DNA from: Microbacteriaceae bacterium UBA6152 | Lineage (GTDB): Bacteria; Actinomycetota; Actinomycetes; Actinomycetales; Microbacteriaceae | Reading direction: 5' to 3' | Assembly (NCBI GenBank): GCA_002423075.1 | Contig: DIUS01000008.1 | Coordinates: 8,346 to 24,409, forward strand | Length of the DNA stretch: 16,064 bases | Shown: piece by piece, positions 1 through 7,800 of the stretch | Position numbering within the stretch: position 1 is the stretch's first letter | Layout: each line of letters opens with the position of its first letter | Notes under the pieces: generated by a model | What the model was told of the DNA's origin: nothing | The model's database searches: none | Seen by the model: the letters and a program-made list of their open reading frames with translations, nothing else | Position numbers and translations under genes: made by a program

Positions 1-1097
1 GGGCGGTGAACGACCTGTCGCACCCTGTCTGGCAGACCCGCGGCCACGACAACGTCGTCAGCTGGGACCCGAGCGGCGTCGCGGCGATCATCACGCCGTG
101 GAACGCTCCGCTCATGCTCGCCACCTGGCGCATCGGTCCGGCCCTCGCGGCCGGCGACACGGTCGTGCTCAAGCCCGCCGAGTGGACGCCCCTGAGCGCG
201 AGCTACTTCGCCGACCTGTGCGCAGAAGCAGGGATGCCCGCCGGAGTCTTCAACGTCGTGCAGGGTTTCGGTGCCGAGGTGGGCGCGGCCCTCGTCGCGC
301 ATCCCGGAATCGCGCGCATCGCGTTTACCGGCTCGGTGCCGACCGCGAAAGCGATCGCGCGCGCCGCTGCCGAGAACCTGACCCCGGTCAGCTTCGAGCT
401 CGGTGGCAAGAGCCCGCTCATCGTCACCGACGACGCTGACCTCGACCTCGCCGTCGAGATCGCTGTCGAGCAGTACGACAACGCCGGGCAGGTGTGCCTC
501 TCGGGCACGCGGCTGCTCGTGCACGAGGGCATTGCCGAAGCGTTCGCCGTGAGGTTCGCCGAGAAGGCTGCTCAGCTCGTGCAGGGTGACCCGCGCGACG
601 AGGCGACGCAGATCGGCCCGCAGATTCACCGCGTGCACATCGACCGCGTTGCCGGTTTCGTCGAGCGAGCCAAGGCCGACGGCGCGCGCGTCGTCATCGG
701 CGGTGGGCCCAACGACGAGCTCGGCGGGCTCTACTTCAAGCCCACCCTGCTCATGGACGCGAAGCCCGGCAGCGAGATTCTCACCGCCGAGGTCTTCGGC
801 CCCGTGTTGACGATGCAGACCTTCTCGAGCGACGAGGAGGCCGTCGAGATCGCCAACGCGACCGAGTATGGCCTCGCCGCCGTCGTCGTCTGCGGCGACC
901 GTGAGCGCGCCGAGCGACTGACGAAGAACCTCGTCGCTGGCACCATCTGGGTCAACTGCTTCTTCGTGCGCGACCTCGCTGCTCCCTTTGGAGGCAGCAA
1001 GAAGAGCGGCATCGGCCGCGAAGGAGGCGTGTGGTCGTTCGATTTCTACGCCGACGTCAAGAACACCGTCTACGCACCCTCGGGGTGGAAGGAGTAA
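1..1097 (+). CDS. hpaE: Aldehyde dehydrogenase, HpaE-like (5-carboxymethyl-2-hydroxymuconate semialdehyde dehydrogenase), 5' partial
   Basis: This is an NAD(P)-dependent aldehyde dehydrogenase that oxidises a semialdehyde to an acid. In a homoprotocatechuate pathway the substrate would be the ring-cleavage product 5-carboxymethyl-2-hydroxymuconate semialdehyde. The reading frame is open to the left edge (first full codon at 3), so the start lies outside. About 364 residues of a usual ~490 are visible; the N-terminal part of the cofactor domain is missing. Counting from the codon at 6, I see PWN at 31-33 with the oxyanion-hole Asn33, the ELGGKSP motif with Glu131, and GQVC with the nucleophile Cys164. 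The C-terminal stretch with VRDL, PFGG, SGIGREGG and SFDFYADVKN closely resembles Escherichia coli HpaE as I remember it. The stop is 3 nt before the dioxygenase start, and the end of this gene carries that gene's ribosome binding site. HpaE rather than another muconate semialdehyde dehydrogenase rests on motif resemblance and context. Confidence 0.85.
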   Translation, partial: AVNDLSHPVWQTRGHDNVVSWDPSGVAAIITPWNAPLMLATWRIGPALAAGDTVVLKPAEWTPLSASYFADLCAEAGMPAGVFNVVQGFGAEVGAALVAHPGIARIAFTGSVPTAKAIARAAAENLTPVSFELGGKSPLIVTDDADLDLAVEIAVEQYDNAGQVCLSGTRLLVHEGIAEAFAVRFAEKAAQLVQGDPRDEATQIGPQIHRVHIDRVAGFVERAKADGARVVIGGGPNDELGGLYFKPTLLMDAKPGSEILTAEVFGPVLTMQTFSSDEEAVEIANATEYGLAAVVVCGDRERAERLTKNLVAGTIWVNCFFVRDLAAPFGGSKKSGIGREGGVWSFDFYADVKNTVYAPSGWKE

Positions 1098-1100
1098 GTC

Positions 1101-2051
1101 ATGGGAAAGGTCGTCGGCGCCGCGATTCTCGCGCACGTGCCCACCATCATGCTGCCGCAAGACGTGCGGTACGACATCAATGGCGGCAAGGAGATCACCC
1201 TTGTTCCCGGGCTCAAGCGCTTCCGCTCCGAAGTTATGGAAGTACTCGACTACGACACCGTGGTCGTGCTCGACTCGCACTGGGCCACGACGGTCGAGTT
1301 CGTCATCAGCGCGCAGGCCGAACGCAGCGGGCTCTTCACCTCAGAGGAACTGCCGCGAGGGATGTCGCAGATTCCGTACGCCTTCCGCGGTGACCCCGAA
1401 CTCGCGAACGCCGTGGCGAACTACGACGAGAAAAACGGCACCTGGGTCACGCCCATCAGCGATCCGCACCTGCCGATCTTCTACGCGACGGTCAACCTGT
1501 GGCACTACTTGGGCCGCGGGCTCGACAAGCGCTGGGTGAGCCTCTCGGTCTGCCAGACGGCGCAGACCGACGACTTCTTGCGCGCCGGCCGCGCGCTCGG
1601 CGAGGCCATTCGCGACAGCGACCGCAAGGTGCTGCTGCTCGCCTCGGGTGCTCTTTCGCACACCTTCTACAAGCTGCGCGACCTGCGCAAGCACGAGGCG
1701 AGCGACCCGAGCCACATCTATAGCGAGGACGCACTGCAGGCAGACCTCGAGCGCATCGAGTGGATGAAGCAGGGAGACCACCAGCGCATCCTCGAGACCA
1801 TGCCCGAGTTCAAACAGTTCAAGCCCGAAGCCAACTTCAGCCACTGGCTGCAGATGGCGGGCGCCACGGGCGAAGAGGCGAACACCGCCAAGGGCGTCAT
1901 GTACTCGGAGTACGAAAACTCGATCGGCACGGGCCAGGTGCACATTTACTTCCCCGAGCCCGAGGGCGGCTTCCCGCTGCCGAAAGACGTCACGCTGTCG
2001 CGCGACGACCCGACGGGTGACGTCGCGGCGACGCGCGGGAGTGCCGCATGA
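1101..2051 (+). CDS. hpaD: Class III extradiol ring-cleavage dioxygenase, HpaD-like (3,4-dihydroxyphenylacetate 2,3-dioxygenase)
   Basis: This is a LigB-superfamily non-haem Fe(II) dioxygenase that opens a catechol ring next to the hydroxyls. The best match from memory is the class III homoprotocatechuate 2,3-dioxygenase of enteric bacteria. Visible residues fit the family: His12 (in AHVP) and His60 (in LDSHW) as metal ligands, a Glu near 243 (KPEANF) as the probable third ligand, His187 in SGALSHTF as the catalytic base, and GTGQV at 276-280. The length of 316 residues is slightly above the enteric enzyme. The ATG at 1101 is preceded by AAGGAG at 1089-1094 with a 6-nt spacer, which fixes the start. 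The stop overlaps the next start as ATGA. The family is secure. The exact catechol substrate is inferred from the hpaE- and hpaG-like neighbours and could be a related side-chain catechol. Confidence 0.85.
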   Translation: MGKVVGAAILAHVPTIMLPQDVRYDINGGKEITLVPGLKRFRSEVMEVLDYDTVVVLDSHWATTVEFVISAQAERSGLFTSEELPRGMSQIPYAFRGDPELANAVANYDEKNGTWVTPISDPHLPIFYATVNLWHYLGRGLDKRWVSLSVCQTAQTDDFLRAGRALGEAIRDSDRKVLLLASGALSHTFYKLRDLRKHEASDPSHIYSEDALQADLERIEWMKQGDHQRILETMPEFKQFKPEANFSHWLQMAGATGEEANTAKGVMYSEYENSIGTGQVHIYFPEPEGGFPLPKDVTLSRDDPTGDVAATRGSAA

Positions 2052-2932
2052 CCGAGTACCGGCGCATTCTGCTCGACGGGGTGGCCGTGCAGGTAGTGCG
2101 GCACGGCGACGAGCTGCGAGCATCCGACGGGCGCGTGGTGGGAGTCGACGAAGCGGTGCACCTGCCACCTACCGAGCCGACCAAGATCATCGCCGTGCAC
2201 TTGAACTACCCGAGCCGCAGCGATGAGTTCATGACGAAGCTGCCGCCCGCACCCACCTACTTTCACAAGCCGATCACGGCCCTCAACAGCCACAAGGGCT
2301 CGGTCGTGCGGCCGGCGGGGCTGCAGTGGCTCAACTACGAGGGCGAGATCGTCATCGTCATCGGCCGCACGTGCCGCAACGTTTCTCCGGCCGAGGCGGG
2401 CGACTACATCGCCGGCTACTCGGTGGGCAACGACTATGGCCTGCACGATTTTCGCGACACGGATGCTGGCTCGATGCTGCGCGTCAAGGGCAGTGACACG
2501 CTCGCGCCCGTGGGCCCGGGGCTCGTGACCGATTGGGACTTTCGCGGCAAGACCATCCGCACCCTCGTCAACGGGACGGTCGTGCAAGAAGACGCGACTG
2601 ACACGATGGAGTGGAACATGCATTACCTCGTGGCCGACCTCGCGCGCACGATCACGCTCGTGCCGGGCGACATGATCTTCTCGGGCACGCCCGCGAACTC
2701 ACGGCCCGTGCAACCCGGCGATGTCGTCGACGTCGAGGTCGACGGCCTCGGCCGCCTGACCAACACGATCGTCGAGGGCCCGACTCCGATTCGCACCGAC
2801 GTCGGCGCGCAGCCCACGTCGAGCGAAGACGTGGTGTCGACTGCGCTCGGTGGAGACTGGGAGTACCGGGGCATCCGCACTCCCTCGAAAGACCTGTACC
2901 CGTCCCGTATCGAAGAGAAGGACTCCGAATGA
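2048..2932 (+). CDS. hpaG: Fumarylacetoacetate hydrolase-fold enzyme, HpaG-like isomerase/decarboxylase
   Basis: This 294-residue protein has the FAH fold. In homoprotocatechuate degradation HpaG decarboxylates 5-oxopent-3-ene-1,2,5-tricarboxylate and isomerises 2-hydroxyhepta-2,4-diene-1,7-dioate, downstream of HpaD and HpaE. The metal-binding acidic residues are visible: Glu98 and Glu100 in NYEGE and Asp129 in GNDYGLHD. Lys148 sits in RVKGSD and the C-terminal signature SGTPANS follows the MIF strand. The N-terminal ~45 residues form the short lead domain common in this family. The ATG at 2048 has GGGAG at 2037-2041 with a 6-nt spacer and overlaps the dioxygenase stop by 4 nt, so translation is probably coupled. 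Members of this fold also include hydratases and acylpyruvases, so the reaction is inferred from position in the operon. E. coli HpaG is a fused double-domain protein; this is a single domain. Confidence 0.8.
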   Translation: MTEYRRILLDGVAVQVVRHGDELRASDGRVVGVDEAVHLPPTEPTKIIAVHLNYPSRSDEFMTKLPPAPTYFHKPITALNSHKGSVVRPAGLQWLNYEGEIVIVIGRTCRNVSPAEAGDYIAGYSVGNDYGLHDFRDTDAGSMLRVKGSDTLAPVGPGLVTDWDFRGKTIRTLVNGTVVQEDATDTMEWNMHYLVADLARTITLVPGDMIFSGTPANSRPVQPGDVVDVEVDGLGRLTNTIVEGPTPIRTDVGAQPTSSEDVVSTALGGDWEYRGIRTPSKDLYPSRIEEKDSE

Positions 2933-3123
2933 TCAAGATCGACGTCGACATGGACAAGTGCCAGCACTACGGCCAGTGCGTGTTCGAGGCGCCCGAGGTG
3001 TTTCAGCTCAACGCCGACGACAAGCTCGAGTACCAGGCCGAGGCGCCCGACGAGATGCTCGCCGACCTTGAGGCTGCGGCCGACGTCTGCCCCATGCAGG
3101 CGATCCTCATCACCAAGGCTTGA
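2929..3123 (+). CDS. [3Fe-4S]-type ferredoxin, 64 residues
   Basis: This small acidic iron-sulfur protein shuttles electrons from the ferredoxin reductase encoded next to it to an oxygenase. The cluster motif is Cys11-x2-Tyr14-x2-Cys17 with Cys54-Pro55 near the C-terminus. Three cysteines, with a non-Cys residue in the place of the fourth, is the pattern of actinobacterial single-cluster ferredoxins that serve cytochromes P450. The start at 2929 overlaps the preceding stop as ATGA and has AAGGA at 2918-2922 with a 6-nt spacer, which excludes the longer upstream reading frame through the preceding gene. The reductase begins 6 nt after its stop. No oxygenase partner is present within the window; see findings. 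Confidence 0.9.
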   Translation: MIKIDVDMDKCQHYGQCVFEAPEVFQLNADDKLEYQAEAPDEMLADLEAAADVCPMQAILITKA

Positions 3124-3129
3124 TCTCTC

Positions 3130-4395
3130 GTGGCTGACAGCGCGGCCGAAATGAGCGGAGTCGATGCTGCGGCGACGGATGCTCCGCTGCTGATCGTCGG
3201 AGCCTCCATGGCCGGCCTCCGCACGGCCGAAGGTGCCCGCCGCGCCGGCTACACCGGGCCGATCACGTTCCTCGGCGCCGAAGCGCACGCGCCCTATAAC
3301 CGCCCGCCGCTGTCGAAAGAGCTGCTGCAGACCGAGGGACAGGGTCACGCCGACGTGGCCTTCCCGATCCGCTCAGCGCTCGAGGAGGGCGTGACCTGGG
3401 TGCTCGGACGCTCGGCTGTCTCGCTCGACACCGCGCGCAAGGTGGTCGTCGATGATGTCGGGGACGAGCATCCGTATAGCGCGCTCGTGATCGCGACCGG
3501 GTTGCGGCCGAAGCCATTGCCGATCGATGACCACGGTCTGGGCGGAATCCATGTGCTGCGAACGCTCGACGACGCGGTCGCACTGCGCGAGGTGCTGCGG
3601 CCCGGCGCGAACGTCGTGATTCTCGGGTCGGGGTTCGTCGGCTGCGAGATCGCGGCGACGGCGGCGAAGAACGGCGCGACGGTGTCGGTCGTGACGCAGA
3701 GCCGGGTGCCGTTGCTGCGCGCGGTCGGTCCGCTGCTCGGTGCTGAGCTGCGGCGTCGGCACGAAGAGCACGGTGTGCGCTTCTTCACGGGCGAGTCGCT
3801 CTTCGGGCTTGTGGGCGACCCGTCGGTCGAACGCGTGATTCTGACGAGCGGCGTCATGCTCGAGTGCGATGTGCTCGTCGTCGCGGTCGGCAGCGACCCC
3901 AACACCGAGTGGTTGGGCTCGTCGGGGCTCGACGTTTCTGACGGAGTTCTCGTCGACGGCGGGCTGCGCGCTGTCGGAGTCGACGGCGTCGTGCGCCCCG
4001 ACGTGTTCGCGGTCGGCGACGTGGCGCGGTACCCCAACCCTCTGTTCGACGACGTTGCCCGCCGGGTGGAGCACTGGAACCTGCCGACCGAGACGGGCAA
4101 GCGCGCGGGGCAGCTCATTGCCGCGCACTACGCGGGCGACGACTGCGAGACACTGGCCTCCGCCGGGTTCGCTCCACTGCCCTCGTTCTGGAGCGACCAG
4201 TACGACGCCCACCTGCTGGCCTTCGGCATGACGTACTTGGCCGACCGCAGCGAGCTCGTCGCCGGGTCACCCGACGACGAATGCGTCGTCGAGTTCTACC
4301 GCGGCGACTCGCTCGTCGGAGTCTGTGGCATCGGTATGCGCAGCGCCGTGCAGGCCTATCGCACGCGCTTCGCGGCGCCTGCGGCTGCCGTCTAG
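3130..4395 (+). CDS. FAD-dependent NAD(P)H:ferredoxin reductase (rhodocoxin/putidaredoxin reductase-like)
   Basis: This 421-residue flavoprotein takes electrons from NAD(P)H through FAD to a ferredoxin. Two dinucleotide-binding folds are visible: the FAD-binding glycine motif GASMAG at 24-29 and the NAD(P)-binding GSGFVG at 166-171. Also present are the ATG motif near 122-124, the second FAD motif DVFAVGD (291-297) and VEHWNLPTETGKRAG (313-327), typical of oxygenase-coupled reductases of the BphA4/putidaredoxin reductase type. A C-terminal reductase domain follows. The GTG at 3130 is the first in-frame start after the ferredoxin stop. Its ribosome binding site is weak (AAGG at 3115-3118, 11 nt away); an ATG at 3151 is a possible alternative and leaves the FAD motif intact. 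It is the last gene of the catabolic operon. The acceptor is probably the ferredoxin encoded immediately upstream. Confidence 0.9.
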   Translation: MADSAAEMSGVDAAATDAPLLIVGASMAGLRTAEGARRAGYTGPITFLGAEAHAPYNRPPLSKELLQTEGQGHADVAFPIRSALEEGVTWVLGRSAVSLDTARKVVVDDVGDEHPYSALVIATGLRPKPLPIDDHGLGGIHVLRTLDDAVALREVLRPGANVVILGSGFVGCEIAATAAKNGATVSVVTQSRVPLLRAVGPLLGAELRRRHEEHGVRFFTGESLFGLVGDPSVERVILTSGVMLECDVLVVAVGSDPNTEWLGSSGLDVSDGVLVDGGLRAVGVDGVVRPDVFAVGDVARYPNPLFDDVARRVEHWNLPTETGKRAGQLIAAHYAGDDCETLASAGFAPLPSFWSDQYDAHLLAFGMTYLADRSELVAGSPDDECVVEFYRGDSLVGVCGIGMRSAVQAYRTRFAAPAAAV

Positions 4396-4475
4396 CGCAG
4401 ACGTCCCCGCCGACGCTACCGGTCCGCCCGACGAGGTCGGCGCCCGCCGCGCGAGTCTCACTGTTTGCGACACGT

Positions 4476-4689
4476 CTCACGCAACGTGCCGTACGAGGTG
4501 TCCGAACCGGTGAGAGTTGTGGGAGTTCGGCGGCGGGCGCGCGGGCATGAGGCTGCGCGGCCGGGAGCGGCGACCTCGGGCGCAGTGGCTCGGCGAGAAG
4601 CGCGCACCGTTTTGTGCATCTGCCCTGGTAGTCCCCGCTGGGACTGTGTGCCGTTTGTGGCATATGCCGTGCGAGGCACATTGCGTGAG
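4476..4689. repeat. 214-bp segment bounded by 13-bp inverted repeats, each with an inner 10-bp direct repeat
   Basis: The left end reads CTCACGCAACGTG (4476-4488) followed by CCGTACGAGG (4489-4498). The right end reads CCGTGCGAGG (4667-4676) followed by CACATTGCGTGAG (4677-4689). The outer 13-mers are inverted copies with one mismatch, and the inner 10-mers are direct copies with one mismatch. This layout resembles the ends of a small non-autonomous element, but I see no target-site duplication outside the ends and no coding capacity inside. It may instead be two insertions of a short dispersed repeat or a regulatory or structural RNA. Confidence 0.45.
4647..4680. repeat. Symmetric compound palindrome around GGCATATGCC
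   Basis: A perfect 10-bp palindrome GGCATATGCC (4659-4668) is flanked at equal distance (6 nt each side) by TGTGCC (4647-4652) and its complement GGCACA (4675-4680). The whole has exact two-fold symmetry about 4663/4664. Such spacing would fit a dimeric DNA-binding protein site or a cruciform. It lies between convergent genes, so it is not an obvious promoter operator. It overlaps the right end of the composite repeat. Confidence 0.4.
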
Positions 4690-4800
4690 CAGAACAACCT
4701 ACGCCCGCGCGCGGCGGACGGGCAAGGGTGCCGCAGGGTGCGGGCACGAGCGGGGTCGGGCGCAGGCGGGAGTCGGCGCGGCGCGGCGGCGCGGGCGCAG

Positions 4801-4861
4801 TCAGCCGACGGGGGCGCGGTCAGCCGACGGCGGCGCGACGGCGGGCGCGATCAGCCGACGG
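4801..4861. repeat. Three copies of the adnB 3' end (TCAGCCGACGG)
   Basis: The 11-mer TCAGCCGACGG, whose complement encodes the last residues and the TGA stop of adnB, occurs at 4801-4811, 4820-4830 and 4851-4861, spaced 19 and 31 nt apart. GGGCGCR-like sequence precedes each copy. Read on the minus strand, the three TGA triplets fall in three different frames. Local duplication by slippage in GC-rich DNA is the simplest origin. Confidence 0.6.
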
Positions 4862-7800
4862 CGGCTCGCCAGAGGGTGCGCAGTTCTGCCTCGTCGGGCA
4901 GCGACGTGGGGCGCAGCACCGCGTCGTCGGCGACGAAGTAGAAGGCCGCAGTCACTGCGTCGAGAGGCAGGCCCGCCCAGCGCGCGTAGGCGACGCGGTA
5001 GAGCGCGAGCTGCAGCTCTTTCGCCGCACGGTCGGCGTCGTCGCGCGGCGCCTTGCCCGTCTTCCAGTCGACGATCTCGACGCTGCGGGGCGCTCGACCC
5101 GACCCGCGATCGCGTACGGGGTCGAAATTGGGGTCGGTCGAAAAGACGGCGTCGATCTTGCACACGAGAATGCGTCCCTCGAAAGGTAGGTGCAGCTCGC
5201 GTTCGACATCGACGGGAGTGCGCGTCGCCCACTCCGAGCGCTCGAACGTCGCCTGCAATGTGTCGAGCGCCTGCGGGTCGATGCCGTCAGTCGCGAGATC
5301 GAGCTCGATATCGAAGCCGTCGACCGCATCGGGCTGCGCCCCCAGCCCGTACCGCTGCTCGACCCAGCGGTGAAACACCGTGCCGAGTCGAGTCGCGCGG
5401 AACGGCCGCTGCGGCATCGGGCGCCGCAGCCGCTCGGCGACCTCGGCCGGCTCGGTGATGAAGTCTTTGAACGAGGAGGCGGGCACGCGAAGAGGCACGG
5501 TGACACGACCGGTGGCCGCGAGGCGCTCCGCACGCTCGGCCAGCAGCAGGTCGATCTCGCGCTGCCACCCGCGGCGGTCATCCCCTCGCTCGGACGGGTC
5601 GGCGGCGCGCACCCGCTCAGCCGCGGCGACCACGCTTGCCCGGCGTTCGCCGAAGGGGTCGACCGGCCACCAGGGTTCGTCACTCTCGTCGTCGACGATC
5701 GGGTTCTCGCTGTTCGCCGGCTCCGCAGGCAGCGTGCCGATGAGGCCGTGCGCCTCGAGCGGCAGCAAGAACGGGCTCGGCCCGCGCGGTTTCGTCTGCC
5801 CCGCCCACCACGACCCGGTGAGTAGTAGCCGGTGCCGAGCGCGCGTGACCGCGACGTAGGCGAGCCGCCGCTCCTCGCGCTCAAGGTGCGCTCCGACCTC
5901 GTCACTGAAGGCCTCGCGGCGCTGCAGCAGCTCTTTGCGCGTCTCGGCCCCGCGCCACGCGAAGACGGGCAGCTCGGCCGCATCACCGCGCAGCTCGTAG
6001 GGCAGCACGCCGAGCTTGAGCCAGCCGGTCGTGCCGTCGCGCGGCTTGCTCGGCAGCTCGTCGACGACAAGGCGCGGCACGACGACGTGATCCCACTCGA
6101 GCCCCTTCGACCCGTGAATGGTGAGCACCTGCACCGTGCCGGGCTCGGGGTCTTCAGAGCGAGGCGAGAGGTTGTCGCGCCACTCGGCCTCGCGCAGCCA
6201 GCCGAGAAAGCCGCCGAGCGTCGCGTGGTCGGCGAGCGCGAGATAGCCGTCGAGCGCCTCGAAGAAGGCCTCGCGCGGCGCCTCACCCATCGTGCGCGAC
6301 GGGTTCGCCGCAACCTCGATGTCGAGCATGAGTTCGTGCTCGACGGTGAGCACGAGGTCGGGTAGATCAAGCGCCGTGCGGGTGCGCAGGGTGGCGAACA
6401 AGCGGCCAGCATCCTGCAGCCGTTCGAGGCCAGCCGGGCTCAACGCCGTCAGCTGCGAGTGACCGTCAGAGGCGGCCGCCACGAAGTCGAGCGCATCGAC
6501 GAGCGAGACTCCGTCGGTGCGGGCGACGGATGCGCGCAGCCGCGCCTTCACCTCGTCGCTGAAAGCGCGTTGCGCCAGGTCGCGGTCGCGTAGCCATGAC
6601 GCGATGCGACTGAGCGCGTGGAGGTCGGCGATTCCGATGCGCCAGCGCGAGCCGGCGAGCAGGCGCACGAGCTCGGTGCCGGCCGCGGGGTCGTCGATGA
6701 CCGCGAGTGCGCTCACGAGGTCGGCGATCTCAGGCTGCTCGAGCAGGCCGCCGATGCCGAGCACGTGCACGGGCACTTTCGCATCGCGCAGGGCTGTGAG
6801 GAAGACGGGTTGCGTCGCGCGATTGCGCATGAGCAGGGCGGCGCTCGCGCGCAGCGGGCGGCCCTCGGCGTCGACTGCCCCGCGCTTCGCGCCGGGCGGC
6901 GGCTCGGCCACCCGCTCGGCGAGCCAGGCCGCGACGACGCGCGCTTCGTCGTGCAGCGTCTCTTCGAAGGCGACATCGATGGGTTCGGAGCTCGCGACCG
7001 GCGACGGCCGCAGAGTCTCGACGGCGACTCCCCCTCGTGCGTTGAGGGGTTCGACCATGACGTTGGCGGCCTGCAGAATCGCCGTGCCGTTGCGCCACGA
7101 CGTGCTGAGAGAGTAGCGGCCGACGGGCTCGCCGCCCGCGCTCGTGAAGCGCGCCGCGAAGTCGTCGAGGTTCGAGGCACTCGCTCCGCGCCAACCGTAG
7201 ATCGACTGGTGCGGGTCGCCGACGGCCATGACGGGCGTGCCGCCGAAGAGCTCAGCGAGCAGCCAGGTCTGGGCGACGTTGGTGTCTTGGTATTCGTCGA
7301 GCAACACGACGCGATACCGGTCGCGCAGCTGCTCGGCGACCGAGGCATGCCGCCGCACGATCGAGAGGGCCAGGCTCACCTGGTCGGCGAACTCGACATA
7401 GCCGTCGCGATGTTTGACCTGCTGCAGCTGCTCGACGAGGTCGACGATCGGCAGGGTGGCGCCGAGCTTCATGAGCGCGTCGAACTTGTCTCGGCGTTCG
7501 TACCGGTCACCGAGCGGCAGCTCGGCGACCGACAAAAAGTCGGTGATGACGCGACGCACGTCGGCGATGTCGGCGTCGTGCTCGGCGACGGCGTGCGCGA
7601 GCTGCAGCACCGATTGGGTGATCTTGTCGACGCTCAGGTCGAGCTCGGCGAGCCGCTCGTCGCGCGACGACGTGACCAGCTCGCGAGCGAGCTGCCAGGC
7701 GCTCGCCTCGCGCAGCAGCACTCCGTCGGGGTCGCGGCCGATCAGCACGGCGTGGTCGCGGTAGAGGCTCGAGGCGAACGAGTTGTACGTGGCGACCGTG

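Larger units (their letters stand above)
4396..4850. other. Gene-free spacer between convergent operons, GC-rich and repeat-bearing
   Basis: I find no believable gene here on either strand. The open frames that cross it are arginine- and alanine-rich, lack family motifs and run antisense into adnB. The left half contains the composite inverted repeat (4476-4689) and the symmetric palindrome (4647-4680). It also has a perfect 6-bp hairpin, AGTCCC (4630-4635) with GGGACT (4640-4645), and a nested pairing of TCTCAC (4456-4461) with GTGAGA (4510-4515) around GACAC (4469-4473) and GTGTC (4498-4502). The right half, from about 4700, is low-complexity GC-rich DNA ending in the triplicated adnB 3' end. 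No hairpin is followed by a T-run, so a classical intrinsic terminator is not evident. Confidence 0.7.

Noticed and set aside
1341..2168. Minus-strand frame opposite the dioxygenase gene
   Set aside because: Shadow frame rich in Arg, Val and Ala without motifs, opposite a gene with intact catalytic residues and a ribosome binding site.
2611..2928. N-terminal extension of the ferredoxin through the hpaG-like gene
   Set aside because: The upstream part is a shadow of hpaG. The ATG at 2929 has a good ribosome binding site and gives the normal length of a 64-residue ferredoxin.
4630..4645. AGTCCC/GGGACT hairpin as terminator of the catabolic operon
   Set aside because: It lies 235 nt beyond the last stop, has a short stem and is not followed by a T-run, so I describe it only as part of the spacer.
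4476..4689. Complete insertion sequence
   Set aside because: No transposase frame lies between the inverted ends and no flanking target duplication is visible.
4801..4861. CRISPR-like array or iteron origin
   Set aside because: There are only three short copies with unequal spacing and they coincide with the adnB stop. There are no cas or replication genes.
4517..5458. A 313-codon + strand frame crossing the spacer into adnB
   Set aside because: Arg/Ala-rich, no motif, antisense to the adnB nuclease domain, and it passes through repeats.
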